Shown here piece by piece: positions 35,579-44,155 of a DNA stretch of 64,000 bases. The position numbers and the translations under genes were made by a program. The stretch is from Pedobacter punctiformis (GTDB lineage: Bacteria; Bacteroidota; Bacteroidia; Sphingobacteriales; Sphingobacteriaceae), in NCBI RefSeq assembly GCF_027213715.1, contig NZ_JAPWGM010000002.1:310001-374000 (forward strand), read 5' to 3'. The notes under the pieces are model-generated. The model did not search any database, was not told the origin of the DNA, and was given only the letters and a program-made list of their open reading frames with translations. Each line of letters opens with the position of its first letter. The stretch's first letter is position 1.

Positions 35579-36226
35579 CTACTTTTTAACGGTTGGTTTA
35601 ACTGTTTTTTTAACAGCAGTTGCTGCTTTAACAACAGGTTTTGCAGTTGTTGTAGTTTTAGGTACAACTTTTTTAGCTGGAGTTGCTTTTGCTGCCGGAG
35701 TTATGGTTTTAACTATGGCCTTTTTTACCGGAGCAGTCTTTGTTGCTGCGCTGCCGGCTACCTTTTTAACAACTGCTGCAGTCTTACTTACAGGCTTAGA
35801 TAAAATCTTTTCGGCTTTTTGTTCTGTAGCAATGGCTTTAACTCTTACACTTTGCACCACTGGTTTAGCATTGGAAACAGCTTTTTTAACCACTTTTTCT
35901 ACAGTTTTTTCCGCTTTTGTTAATGTTTTCTTTGCTCTATTTACGGTTTTATCCGCTACTTTTTTTACCGCTTTTTTCTCTTTTTTAACTGCTGGCTTTA
36001 AATCATCTATTTTATTTCCAACCGCATCTTTAACTGAACTAAACTTTTTAGATAATTTTCTGGCAACTCTTTTACTTGCCTTAGCCACTTCAGTACTAAT
36101 TTCAGAAACATCATGACCTAAACTCTTTATTACATCCAAAAACTGACTGGTGATGGATTGCTCTAATTCCTTTTTTATCGCTTTTTTCCCCGGTTTTTTT
36201 TGAGACTTGGTTTTAGTGGTTTTCAT
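35579..36226 (-). CDS. Histone H1-like Lys/Ala-rich DNA-binding protein
   Basis: A 215-residue low-complexity basic protein. The N-terminal 60 residues carry a helical segment (SITSQFLDVIKSLGHDVSEISTEVAKASKRVARKL). The rest is a Lys/Ala/Val/Pro/Thr-rich tail with KKA, KAV and AKPVV-type units, much like eukaryotic H1 tails and the bacterial Hc1/HctA and phasin-like proteins. It probably binds DNA non-specifically and compacts the nucleoid, or binds polyphosphate or another polyanion. Both are inferences from composition. It is monocistronic, with a strong terminator, and is convergent neither with ppk1 nor with YajQ. Confidence 0.72.
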   Translation of the reverse strand: MKTTKTKSQKKPGKKAIKKELEQSITSQFLDVIKSLGHDVSEISTEVAKASKRVARKLSKKFSSVKDAVGNKIDDLKPAVKKEKKAVKKVADKTVNRAKKTLTKAEKTVEKVVKKAVSNAKPVVQSVRVKAIATEQKAEKILSKPVSKTAAVVKKVAGSAATKTAPVKKAIVKTITPAAKATPAKKVVPKTTTTAKPVVKAATAVKKTVKPTVKK

Positions 36227-36302
36227 AATATTTTTCGTTTTTTTGTGAGATGGATTTAAATTCTCTTAAATCTACTTATTTTTTTACTTTAAAGCTAAAA
36301 CC

Positions 36303-36794
36303 ATGCCTTCTTTTGATATTGTAAGTAAAGTTGATGCCCAAACCCTTGACAACGCAATTAATAATGCGAAAAAGGAAATTTTAAACCGTTTCGATTTTAA
36401 CGGTTCAAAAAGTACCATCGATCTGGATAAAAAAACAAATGTAGTAACCATTGTTACCGAGGATGATATGCGCTTAAAAGCAATTGAAGGTTCTATTATT
36501 TCCCGGATGATGAAACAAAATCTGGATCCTAAAAGTCTTGATTTTGGAGACGAGCACCAGGCTTCAGGAAACATGATCCGGAAGGAAATTAGCATTAAAG
36601 AAGGTTTAGATAAAGAAGCTGCTAAAAAAGTGGTTGCTAAAATTAAAGCCAGTGGTTTAAAGGTTCAGCCATCTATTATGGATGATCAGGTTAGGGTAAC
36701 TGCAAAGAAAATCGACGATTTACAGGCGGTTATTAATCTTTGTCGTAATGAAGATTTCGGACAGCCCTTGCAATATATTAACATGCGCAACTAA
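36303..36794 (+). CDS. YajQ-family nucleotide-binding protein
   Basis: A 163-residue cytoplasmic protein of the YajQ/UPF0234 family, made of two RRM-like alpha/beta domains. MPSFDIVSKVDAQTLDNAINNAKKEILNRFDFNGS is the conserved opening, and the closing EDFGQPLQYINMRN is equally typical. Some members bind cyclic di-GMP and act as transcriptional effectors; others bind RNA or GTP. Which applies here is unknown. It is single, divergent from the histone-like gene, and followed after 62 bp by a GNAT gene. Confidence 0.93.
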   Translation: MPSFDIVSKVDAQTLDNAINNAKKEILNRFDFNGSKSTIDLDKKTNVVTIVTEDDMRLKAIEGSIISRMMKQNLDPKSLDFGDEHQASGNMIRKEISIKEGLDKEAAKKVVAKIKASGLKVQPSIMDDQVRVTAKKIDDLQAVINLCRNEDFGQPLQYINMRN

Positions 36795-36856
36795 CCATCT
36801 GTTTAACTGTAAGTTATAACAATTTATTGACAGTTCTGCAATAACCAAATCTAAAA

Positions 36857-37297
36857 ATGGAAATAAGTGAAAATGGCTTTGTTTTTTCAGATGACAAATC
36901 ACTTTTGGATATAAATGTCATTCATCGGTATTTGAGTAAAGAATCTTACTGGGCTAAAAATATCCCTTTTGAAACTGTTAAAAAATCTATTGAAAATTCG
37001 CTTTGTTTTGGAATTTATCAAAATGCTAAACAAGTTGGTTTTGCCCGTTGGGTAACTGATTGTGCTACATTTGCCTGGCTTTGCGATGTTTATGTGGAAA
37101 CAGATTATAGAGGTTTGGGATTATCTAAAAAACTGATGTCTTTTATGATCTTTCACCCGGATTTGAAAGGATTAAGAAGTTACAGATTAGGCACTTTGGA
37201 TGCACATGGCCTATATAAGCAATTTGGATTTAAACCGGTGAAAAACCCGGAAAGACTGATGGCTATTGTTGTTGAAAATCCATACGATGCAGATTAA
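36857..37297 (+). CDS. GNAT-family N-acetyltransferase
   Basis: A 146-residue acetyl-CoA-dependent acetyltransferase fold. The acetyl-CoA-binding motif A is visible in LCDVYVETDYRGLGLSKKLMSFM (near residues 72-94), with the Q/R-x-x-G-x-G/A pattern as RGLGLSK. GFARWVTDCATFAWL precedes it, and the YRLGTLDAHGLYKQFGF segment follows. The last matches the short family sometimes annotated as putative acetyltransferases near sugar or amino-acid genes. The acceptor is unknown. It ends just before a strong bidirectional hairpin. Confidence 0.87.
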   Translation: MEISENGFVFSDDKSLLDINVIHRYLSKESYWAKNIPFETVKKSIENSLCFGIYQNAKQVGFARWVTDCATFAWLCDVYVETDYRGLGLSKKLMSFMIFHPDLKGLRSYRLGTLDAHGLYKQFGFKPVKNPERLMAIVVENPYDAD

Positions 37298-37327
37298 GAA
37301 GCATAGTTAAACTATAAAGTGTCTACA

Positions 37328-37376
37328 GAATATAATAAAGCCTGAATACTCAATAGATTCAGGCTTTATTATATTC
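37328..37376. terminator. Strong terminator hairpin with a 20-bp stem
   Basis: GAATATAATAAAGCCTGAAT and its exact complement enclose a 9-base loop. Either strand has a short T run beyond the stem. It lies between the GNAT gene and the protease gene and is likely bidirectional. Confidence 0.85.
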
Positions 37377-37478
37377 AATGATTTTTATTTAAACAGATAT
37401 AAATCATCTTTTTAAAGAGATTTTCACTATTTAAAAAAATTAAAATTATATTTCGGCGTTTAATACAAAAGAACATAA

Positions 37479-39077
37479 ATGAATAAGAATAATTTTTTAA
37501 AATCGCTGCTTACTGTGGCAGCTATTGGTGCCATGCCATTTCTGGGAATGGCTCAGCAAAGACCAAACTGGCAAAATCTTGATCTTAAAACCGATACTAT
37601 TTTTGGTATCAGTACAGATAAAGCATACAAAGAACTTCTTAAGGGTAAAAAATCGACTAAAGTTATTGTTGCGGTAAATGATGGTGGTGTTGAGGCGCAA
37701 CATGAGGACTTGAAAAGAATTATGTGGGTGAATACCAAAGAAGTGGCTGGCAATGGAGTAGATGATGATAAAAATGGTTACATCGATGACATTAACGGAT
37801 GGAACTTTATTGGTGGTCCAAAAGAATCTGTTAATTTTGAAACACTGGAATTAACCCGTTTGGTTCGTCGTGATCAGGCTAGATTTGCCAACACTACAGA
37901 TGCAAATGTTGCAGAAAAGGATAAAAAGGATTTTGATACTTTTAAAGCCAGAAGAGCGGACTTAGAAAAACAATTAGGTGAAGCAAAAGCAAATTTGAGT
38001 GGAATTACGGGTTTTAAAAATGCGCTGGATAATCTGGTAAAAAAAATGGGTAAAGAAAACCCAACAGCAGAAGATTTTGCCAATTATAAACCAACTACTG
38101 AAATTGAAGGCAGATTACAAGCTGCATTGGCTGAGCCGTTAAAGCAAATGTCGTTCAAAGATTTTTACGAAGACCAGATTGTTGAAGGGTTTGATTACTA
38201 CAGCAGACAGGCTAACTATAATTTAAATTTAGATTACAATCCTCGCAGTATCGTTGGTGATGATCCAAACAATAGTAAAGAAAAATTTTACGGAAATAAT
38301 GATGTAGCCGGACCTGATGCCATGCATGGATCTCACGTTGCAGGTATTATTGCTGCAGACAGAACCAACCAGCTAGGTATTATGGGCGTTGCGGATAACG
38401 TAGCCATTATGGGTGTGCGTTGTACGCCTAATGGTGACGAACGCGATAAAGATGTTGCAAACGCCATTCGTTATGCGGTTGATAACGGTGCTAAAGTAAT
38501 AAACATGAGCTTTGGTAAACCATATACCTGGGATAAAGCTGTTGTTAATGAAGCAATGAAATATGCTGTATCCAAAGATGTGCTTATTGTACAGGCGGCC
38601 GGAAACGAAAATAAAGACATTGATACTGAAAATAATTTCCCTAACCATAAAGATTTAGATGCTAAAACCATTGCTTCATGGATTACTATTGGTGCTTCAG
38701 GACCAAAAGATGATGAAACATTAAAAGCAAGCTTCTCTAACTTCGGTAAAACGCAAGTTGATGTTTTTGCGCCGGGTGTACAGATTTATTCTACTGTACC
38801 GGGTTCTAAATACAAATATTTGGATGGAACGAGTATGGCCTCTCCTGTTGTTGCAGGTTTAGCCGGATTAATTCGTTCTTATTATCCTAAACTTACAGCG
38901 GCACAGGTAAAAGAAATTATCGTTAAATCTGTTGTAAAAGTTAACCACAATGTAGAATACAAAAAAGGTGAAGGTGATGATGCTCCAAAAGTTTCTGTTC
39001 CATTCTCTGATTTATGTATTAGCGGTGGTATTGTAAATGCTTATAATGCTTTAAAATTAGCAGCTACTTACAAATAA
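37479..39077 (+). CDS. Subtilisin-like S8 serine peptidase, secreted
   Basis: A 532-residue exported protease. After a signal peptide (1-25, ending GMAQ), the triad is Asp in VAVNDGGVEAQHEDLK (D68), His in MHGSHVAGIIAAD (H283) and Ser in GTSMASPVVAGL (S452). The aspartate motif has N-D-G-G rather than the usual D-S-G, but the residue is kept. About 170 residues separate the Asp and His motifs where a few tens are normal. This insertion is charged and helical (DKKDFDTFKARRADLEKQLGEAKANL), possibly a propeptide-like or regulatory coiled coil. The function is unknown, probably surface or periplasmic protein turnover. Confidence 0.9.
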   Translation: MNKNNFLKSLLTVAAIGAMPFLGMAQQRPNWQNLDLKTDTIFGISTDKAYKELLKGKKSTKVIVAVNDGGVEAQHEDLKRIMWVNTKEVAGNGVDDDKNGYIDDINGWNFIGGPKESVNFETLELTRLVRRDQARFANTTDANVAEKDKKDFDTFKARRADLEKQLGEAKANLSGITGFKNALDNLVKKMGKENPTAEDFANYKPTTEIEGRLQAALAEPLKQMSFKDFYEDQIVEGFDYYSRQANYNLNLDYNPRSIVGDDPNNSKEKFYGNNDVAGPDAMHGSHVAGIIAADRTNQLGIMGVADNVAIMGVRCTPNGDERDKDVANAIRYAVDNGAKVINMSFGKPYTWDKAVVNEAMKYAVSKDVLIVQAAGNENKDIDTENNFPNHKDLDAKTIASWITIGASGPKDDETLKASFSNFGKTQVDVFAPGVQIYSTVPGSKYKYLDGTSMASPVVAGLAGLIRSYYPKLTAAQVKEIIVKSVVKVNHNVEYKKGEGDDAPKVSVPFSDLCISGGIVNAYNALKLAATYK

Positions 39078-39132
39078 AATTAAAACATAAAAGTTGTGCG
39101 TCGGTTTAAACAACTGGCGCACATACTAAAAC

Positions 39133-39831
39133 ATGAAAATAAATCCGCTCTTAATCGTTAAATTAATTCTTGTCCTTTTTATACTGGTTGGCTTAGGCTT
39201 AACATTTTTTATGATCAGACAGGAGGTTAAGATTATTGGGGCCTATTTAGTTTCTGTACTTTTTTTCTTAATCCCTTCTTTGGTACTTTATGATTTAATA
39301 TTTGGATTTAGCATTTCTGAAAAAACGATAAAGAAGCAAACCGAACGACAAAAAAGCTTATCATTTGATCATGATGGCATTCTTTATAAAAGACCTCTTT
39401 TTGATATCACTCAATTAATTTCCTGGGATTCCATTGAAACCGTAATTTTCAGAAATTATAATAGTGATGATCGGGCACAATATATCTTTCATTTAACAAA
39501 ACCACCAGTTCAAACTTTGTCTGAAAATCCATGGTGGCTCAATAGAATTTTTCCAACCGCAATAAAGAATACAAATAAAATTTTGATCGATGATGAAGCT
39601 AAAGGTTTTAATGAAATACCTAAAATGATGGAAACTTATTTAGGGAAAGTGAAATCGTTTAATCCATCAGAAGATAATAGAAAAGGTGTTTTATTGAGTT
39701 CGAAAACAACTATTAAGCAGGATGTGATACAAACTGAGGAGCATTGGAAACCAAATAATGATTATGAACCTGAAAAGGTAATATTTGATAGACTGGATAG
39801 AAATATTGAGCAAATAAATAGTAAACAATAA
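39133..39831 (+). CDS. Membrane protein of unknown function
   Basis: A 232-residue protein with two N-terminal membrane helices (about 8-30 and 38-60: LIVKLILVLFILVGLGLTFFMI and KIIGAYLVSVLFFLIPSLVLYDLIF). A soluble domain of about 160 residues follows. That domain resembles the PH-like 'bacterial PH/YdbS' shape: a stretch of beta (FDHDGILYKRPLFDITQLISWDSIETVIFRN), then IDDEAKGFNEIPKMMETYL. I recognise no named family. It follows the protease gene by 55 bp and may share its transcript. A terminator follows. Confidence 0.65.
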   Translation: MKINPLLIVKLILVLFILVGLGLTFFMIRQEVKIIGAYLVSVLFFLIPSLVLYDLIFGFSISEKTIKKQTERQKSLSFDHDGILYKRPLFDITQLISWDSIETVIFRNYNSDDRAQYIFHLTKPPVQTLSENPWWLNRIFPTAIKNTNKILIDDEAKGFNEIPKMMETYLGKVKSFNPSEDNRKGVLLSSKTTIKQDVIQTEEHWKPNNDYEPEKVIFDRLDRNIEQINSKQ

Positions 39832-39863
39832 AGGCGAACCTAAATGGCTCGCCTTTATTTCTT
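39829..39863 (+). terminator. Rho-independent terminator
   Basis: AAAGGCGAACC and GGCTCGCCTTT pair (one mismatch) around a five-base TAAAT loop, followed by ATTTCTTT. It overlaps the stop codon of the membrane-protein gene and faces the alcohol dehydrogenase. Confidence 0.75.
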
Positions 39864-39881
39864 TAAAAAACCTGAATTAAA

Positions 39882-40928
39882 TTAAACTGTAGCCATATCA
39901 ATTACGAATCGGTATTTAACATCGCTGCCTAAAACTCTTTCATAAGCTTCGTTTACGTAATTGATGTTAATCACTTCTACCTCAGAAACGATACCATGTT
40001 CTGCACAATAATCAAGCATTTCCTGTGTTTCTTCAATACCACCAATACTTGATGCAGTTAAAGCCCTGTTACCACTCATTAAAGCCGAACCCGGGAATTG
40101 AATTGGCACCGGCGGAATACCTACGCAAATGTGAACACCATTTACATTTAATAATTTAAAATACATTTCATAATCGTGCGGTGCAGAAACAGAATCCAGG
40201 ATAAAGTCGAAATATTTAGCATATTTTTTTAACTCATCCGGGTTTTTAGTTACGACGAAATTATGTGCACCCAGTTTTTTTGCATCCTGCTCTTTAGATG
40301 GCGAAGTACTTAAAACAGTTACCTCAGCACCAAAAGCTACAGCAAATTTAACGGCCATATGTCCTAAACCACCTAAACCTAAAACTGCAACTTTATGTCC
40401 TTTATTAATACCCCATCTTTTAATCGGCGAATAAGTAGTAATACCGGCACATAGTAATGGTGCAACACCACTTAATGGTAATTTATCAGAAACTTTTACT
40501 ACAAATTCTTCTGTACAAACAATTTTGTTTGAATAACCTCCATATGTTGGAGTTACTTTATCGCGTTCAACACTATTATATGTCCAAACGGTTTCTCCCT
40601 TTTCGCAGAACTGTTCCTGACCGCCCTGACAGGTTGGACATTCTTTACAGCTATCCACCATACAACCGATACCAGCAAGATCACCTGCTTTAAATTTAGA
40701 AACTGCTGATCCTACCTCCGTAATACGACCTACAATTTCGTGTCCCGGAACCATTGGATATTTAGCAGGGCCCCATTCACTTCTTACCTGGTGAATATCA
40801 GAATGGCAAATTCCGCTAAATAATATTTCAATTAATACATCTTTAGGTCCAACGTTTCTTCTTTCGAAATTCCATGGAGCCAATTTATCAGTTTGGCTGT
40901 GAACAGCATATCCTTTTGCAGCTATCAT
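39882..40928 (-). CDS. Zinc-dependent NAD(P) alcohol dehydrogenase, cinnamyl-alcohol type
   Basis: A 348-residue MDR-family reductase/dehydrogenase of the YahK/CAD subgroup, which mostly reduces aldehydes with NADPH. The catalytic-zinc site is in FSGICHSDIHQ and GHEIVGRITEVGS; the structural-zinc cysteines are in CKECPTCQGGQEQFC. The Rossmann motif is VAVLGLGGLGHMAVKFA (about 176-192). Its length is typical. It lies beside the aldehyde oxidoreductase operon on the same strand. The gap is 117 bp and a TAGCTTTG box precedes it, so it may be separately promoted. Together the two could handle aldehydes by reduction or oxidation (inference). Confidence 0.92.
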   Translation of the reverse strand: MIAAKGYAVHSQTDKLAPWNFERRNVGPKDVLIEILFSGICHSDIHQVRSEWGPAKYPMVPGHEIVGRITEVGSAVSKFKAGDLAGIGCMVDSCKECPTCQGGQEQFCEKGETVWTYNSVERDKVTPTYGGYSNKIVCTEEFVVKVSDKLPLSGVAPLLCAGITTYSPIKRWGINKGHKVAVLGLGGLGHMAVKFAVAFGAEVTVLSTSPSKEQDAKKLGAHNFVVTKNPDELKKYAKYFDFILDSVSAPHDYEMYFKLLNVNGVHICVGIPPVPIQFPGSALMSGNRALTASSIGGIEETQEMLDYCAEHGIVSEVEVININYVNEAYERVLGSDVKYRFVIDMATV

Positions 40929-40947
40929 ATTTATTTTTTTGTTTTAA

Positions 40948-40955
40948 CAAAGCTA
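40948..40955 (-). promoter_or_regulatory. Bacteroidota-type -7 box (TAGCTTTG)
   Basis: The minus strand carries TAGCTTTG, matching TAnnTTTG, 19 bp before the alcohol dehydrogenase start codon. A TTTG lies further upstream but at 26 bp rather than the usual 19-21 bp, so the match is partial. Confidence 0.35.
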
Positions 40956-41045
40956 TGCAAACATCTTCTTAATGGAAAAATCAAACCACCTTCAAAAGGT
41001 TTATATAATGTAAAAAATGTTGATTTTATTTTTCTCACAAGAATT

Positions 41046-43172
41046 TTATCCGGCCAGTATTTTATCCGGTGTTATTGGTAAAGTCCTGATTCTTTTACCT
41101 GTAGCATTGAAAACAGCATTTGCAACTGCCGCAGAAAATCCTATTAACGCAATTTCGCCCATTCCTTTTGCACCCATTGGATTAATAATCGGATCGGGCT
41201 TATCTATAAATATGACATCAATTTGTGGAACATCGGCATGTACCGGAACATGGTAATCAGCAAAGTTGTTGTTAATGTAACGCCCAAAGCGATGATCAAT
41301 AACAGCTTCTTCAGTTAGCGCCATACCTATGCCACCTACCGCGCCACCAATCATTTGGCTACGGGCAGTTTTTGGGCTTATAATTTTACCAGAATCACCT
41401 ACAGAGACAATTTTACTCACTTTTACAACACCCGTCAGGTTATTCACTTTTACCTGTACAAAGTGAATCGAAAAAGAATACATAGAATAATTATCCCGTT
41501 CTTTTCCGGCCTGACTTTCTTTAGTTACTTCAATAGATGGTAAATTATTTTTCCGGAGTACATCCACAAAATTAGAAGTAGCATCCATATTTGAATTGGC
41601 TGCCAGTTCTGCAATAGTTGATTTTAGGGATAGGCAAACATCATTAACGGCAGAACCTATGGTAGAAAGCGTTGCGGAACCGCCCTGGCTTGGTGCCGGA
41701 GGCAGCGATGAATCGCCTAATTCAAAAGTGATTTTATTAACCGGGATATCCATCAGTTTATTCGCGATTAAAGTCATTCCGGTACCTGTTCCCGGGCCAA
41801 TATCACTGGTTGCACTTTGCAATACCAAGCTTCCATCGGCTTTTAAAATGCCTTTAACACTTGCTTTTCCACGATTAGCATTAAATACACCCACACTTAC
41901 ACCATAACCGGTTTGCCACGGCCCTTCTACCAAACTTCCAGGCTTATTTTTTCTGTTGCTCCAGCCTATTTTTTCAGCGCCAAGTTTATAGGCTTCCTTA
42001 ATATTTTTACTGGAGAAAGGTTTATTTCTTTGCTGGTCTGTTTCCGGGTCGTTCATGATCCTAAAATCAAGTGGATCCATATCTAATGCATGTGCCATTT
42101 CATCAATAGCACTTTCCAGTGCAAAAGCACCAGTTGCTTCACCCGGGCCACGCATCCAAATTGGTACGCCCAAATCAACCGGAACAATGGTATAAGCCGT
42201 ATTTACATTATCGCACTGATACATAAATTTGGCCATGTTAACCACACCTTCAGTAAAGTTTTCATAAACAGAACTTTCTCCGAAGGCAGTATGTGTAATT
42301 CCGGTTAACTTACCTTCTTTTGTTGCACCCAATCCTACTTTTTGAATGGCTGCTGGCCTGTTGCCCACCATGGTAAACATCTGCATCCGGGTAATGACCA
42401 GTTTAACGGGTTTACCAATATGTTTTGAAGCCATTACGGTTGCAATTTCAAGTGGCCAGGTTCTTAAAGCCATTCCAAAACCGCCACCCACAAATTCAGA
42501 ATTAACCTGAATATTTTCTGCCGGGATTTTGAAAACATTGGCAATGGTATTTTGGGTTGCCTTTACCCCTTGCGTTTTGGCATAAACCGTTACCCGATCT
42601 GCAGGTTTCCAATCGGCTATAATACCATGAAGTTCCATAGGATTATGGGTTTCAATTGGCAATACATAACGCTGCTCTACCTGTACATCAGCTGTTTTAT
42701 AAGCATTTTCTATTCCTCTTTTATAATTGGGTTGCCCCTGAAGCTTTTTCGCCTTCGGATCTGCCAAGGCTTTTTCAAAATCGGTGTTAAAATCTTCCTT
42801 TTCGTAGGTTGCTTTAACCAAAGATGCTGCATAAGTTGCTCTTTCAAAGGTATTTGCAACCACAATGGCTATAGGCTGACCATTATAAAAAACCTGGTTG
42901 GTATAAAAAATCTTCATTGGCGAGCCGCCTTCCTGTTCGTAAAGCGGTGCCGAAGGTTTATTTAAATGAGATACAACGGCTATAACACCCGGCGCCTTTT
43001 CAGCAGCTTTCGTATCTAACGAAGTTATTTTACCTTTGGTTACTGTACTGGTAACCAATACCCCATAGGTTAAGCCGGGCAATTCATACTCTGCAAAGTA
43101 TTTAGCTTTGCCCGTTACTTTAAATATGCCATCAACACGATCGTTATCGTCCTTAAAAAATAGATTTTCCAT
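41046..43172 (-). CDS. Molybdopterin-binding large subunit, PaoC/XdhA-type aldehyde oxidoreductase
   Basis: A 708-residue catalytic subunit of a xanthine-oxidase-family molybdenum enzyme. The opening RVDGIFKVTGKAKYFAEYELPGLTYGVLVTS and the aldehyde-oxidase a/b-hammerhead segment are clear. The Moco pocket motifs follow: EFVGGGFGMALRTWPLE, MRGPGEATGAFALESAIDEMAHAL and, at the end, NPMGAKGMGEIALIGFSAAVANAV with the conserved glutamate. It uses the E. coli PaoC (YagR)-like layout of a single polypeptide, with FAD and Fe-S on separate subunits. It overlaps the FAD subunit by one base. The substrates are likely aldehydes, but are not proven by sequence. Confidence 0.9.
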   Translation of the reverse strand: MENLFFKDDNDRVDGIFKVTGKAKYFAEYELPGLTYGVLVTSTVTKGKITSLDTKAAEKAPGVIAVVSHLNKPSAPLYEQEGGSPMKIFYTNQVFYNGQPIAIVVANTFERATYAASLVKATYEKEDFNTDFEKALADPKAKKLQGQPNYKRGIENAYKTADVQVEQRYVLPIETHNPMELHGIIADWKPADRVTVYAKTQGVKATQNTIANVFKIPAENIQVNSEFVGGGFGMALRTWPLEIATVMASKHIGKPVKLVITRMQMFTMVGNRPAAIQKVGLGATKEGKLTGITHTAFGESSVYENFTEGVVNMAKFMYQCDNVNTAYTIVPVDLGVPIWMRGPGEATGAFALESAIDEMAHALDMDPLDFRIMNDPETDQQRNKPFSSKNIKEAYKLGAEKIGWSNRKNKPGSLVEGPWQTGYGVSVGVFNANRGKASVKGILKADGSLVLQSATSDIGPGTGTGMTLIANKLMDIPVNKITFELGDSSLPPAPSQGGSATLSTIGSAVNDVCLSLKSTIAELAANSNMDATSNFVDVLRKNNLPSIEVTKESQAGKERDNYSMYSFSIHFVQVKVNNLTGVVKVSKIVSVGDSGKIISPKTARSQMIGGAVGGIGMALTEEAVIDHRFGRYINNNFADYHVPVHADVPQIDVIFIDKPDPIINPMGAKGMGEIALIGFSAAVANAVFNATGKRIRTLPITPDKILAG

Positions 43173-44155
43173 TAGGCTTTAGTTTTTGCAAGGGTTAAAG
43201 CTTCGATAATTGCGTTGGGAGCCAGTTTCAATTTAAAATCATTCTCGCCGAAACCTTTAGCACCAATCATAGCCAGTTTGGCTGCTTCTTCAAAATTCTG
43301 AACGTTTGCTTCTTTGCCTTTTAAAAAGTTTTCGGCTGCTGTTAATCTCCATGGCTTATGCGCCACCCCACCCATAGCCAACCGAATGGTATTTATTTTA
43401 TTATCCCGCATCTCAAAAGCGGCAGCTACAGAAACCAAGGCGAATGCATAAGAGGCACGGTCACGGATTTTAAGGTAATGAACGTTTTTATTCAGTGCAT
43501 TAACTGGAATTTCTACCCTGATAATCAGCTCATCCGGCTTCAGGTTGTGGTCCAGATGTGGCGTATCGCCCGGTAAACGATGAAAATCTGCAAAAGCTAT
43601 TTTCCTTTCTGTTTTGGCATTGGCTATCACCACTAAGGCATCAAGTGCAGCTAAAGCGATACACATATCGCTTGGATGAACGGCGATGCATTGTGGCGAA
43701 GTGCCAAAAATAGCATGCATCCGGTTAAAACCTTCTATCGCTCCACAACCAGTTCCAGGTTGCCTTTTGTTACAAGGCATTTCTGTATCATAAAAATAGC
43801 CACATCTTGTTTTTTGAAGCATATTACCACCAACCGTAGCTACGTTTCTTAATTGAGCAGATGCACCAGCTTGCAAAGCCATGGATAATAAAGGCAGTTT
43901 TTCTTTAATTAAAGGATGATCAGCTACCGCAGAATTCGAAGCCAGGGCACCAATATGAATTTTATCGCCTATTTGTTGTATCTGTTTGAGCGGTACATGA
44001 TTAATATCGATCAGTTTTTCAGGTGCCAGTACACCTCTTTTCATCAGGTCAATCAGGTTTGTTCCACCGGCAATAAATTTTGAGCGCTTATCTTTCAGCA
44101 ATAAAGCAATGGCTGATTTTGCACTGGTTGTTCTAAGGTATTGAAAGTTGATCAT
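43172..44155 (-). CDS. FAD-binding subunit, PaoB-type aldehyde oxidoreductase
   Basis: A 327-residue subunit of the same complex. It passes electrons from the molybdenum centre's iron-sulfur clusters to FAD. FAD-binding motifs are SKFIAGGTNLIDLMKRG (30-46) and NVATVGGNMLQKTRCGYFYD. The next part has CGYFYDTEMPCNKRQPGTGCG, whose three cysteines plus a later one (near SPQCIAVHPSD) match the additional 4Fe-4S site described for PaoB. CO-dehydrogenase-like C-terminal sequence follows (YFALVSVAAAFEM-type: RASYAFALVSVAAAFEM). It is encoded between the other two subunits, with overlaps of 1 and 4 bases. Confidence 0.9.
   Translation of the reverse strand: MINFQYLRTTSAKSAIALLLKDKRSKFIAGGTNLIDLMKRGVLAPEKLIDINHVPLKQIQQIGDKIHIGALASNSAVADHPLIKEKLPLLSMALQAGASAQLRNVATVGGNMLQKTRCGYFYDTEMPCNKRQPGTGCGAIEGFNRMHAIFGTSPQCIAVHPSDMCIALAALDALVVIANAKTERKIAFADFHRLPGDTPHLDHNLKPDELIIRVEIPVNALNKNVHYLKIRDRASYAFALVSVAAAFEMRDNKINTIRLAMGGVAHKPWRLTAAENFLKGKEANVQNFEEAAKLAMIGAKGFGENDFKLKLAPNAIIEALTLAKTKA

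Noticed and set aside
35703..36116. 137-codon frame opposite the histone H1-like gene
   Set aside because: It mirrors the repetitive Lys/Ala codons (AAA/GCA) on the other strand, giving a Leu/Thr/Ala/Phe-rich artefact. No independent signal supports it.
42552..42965. 137-codon plus-strand frame opposite the molybdenum subunit
   Set aside because: The opposite strand codes a clear, motif-rich subunit. The frame is rich in Cys, Ile, Phe and Tyr, as expected from an antisense shadow.
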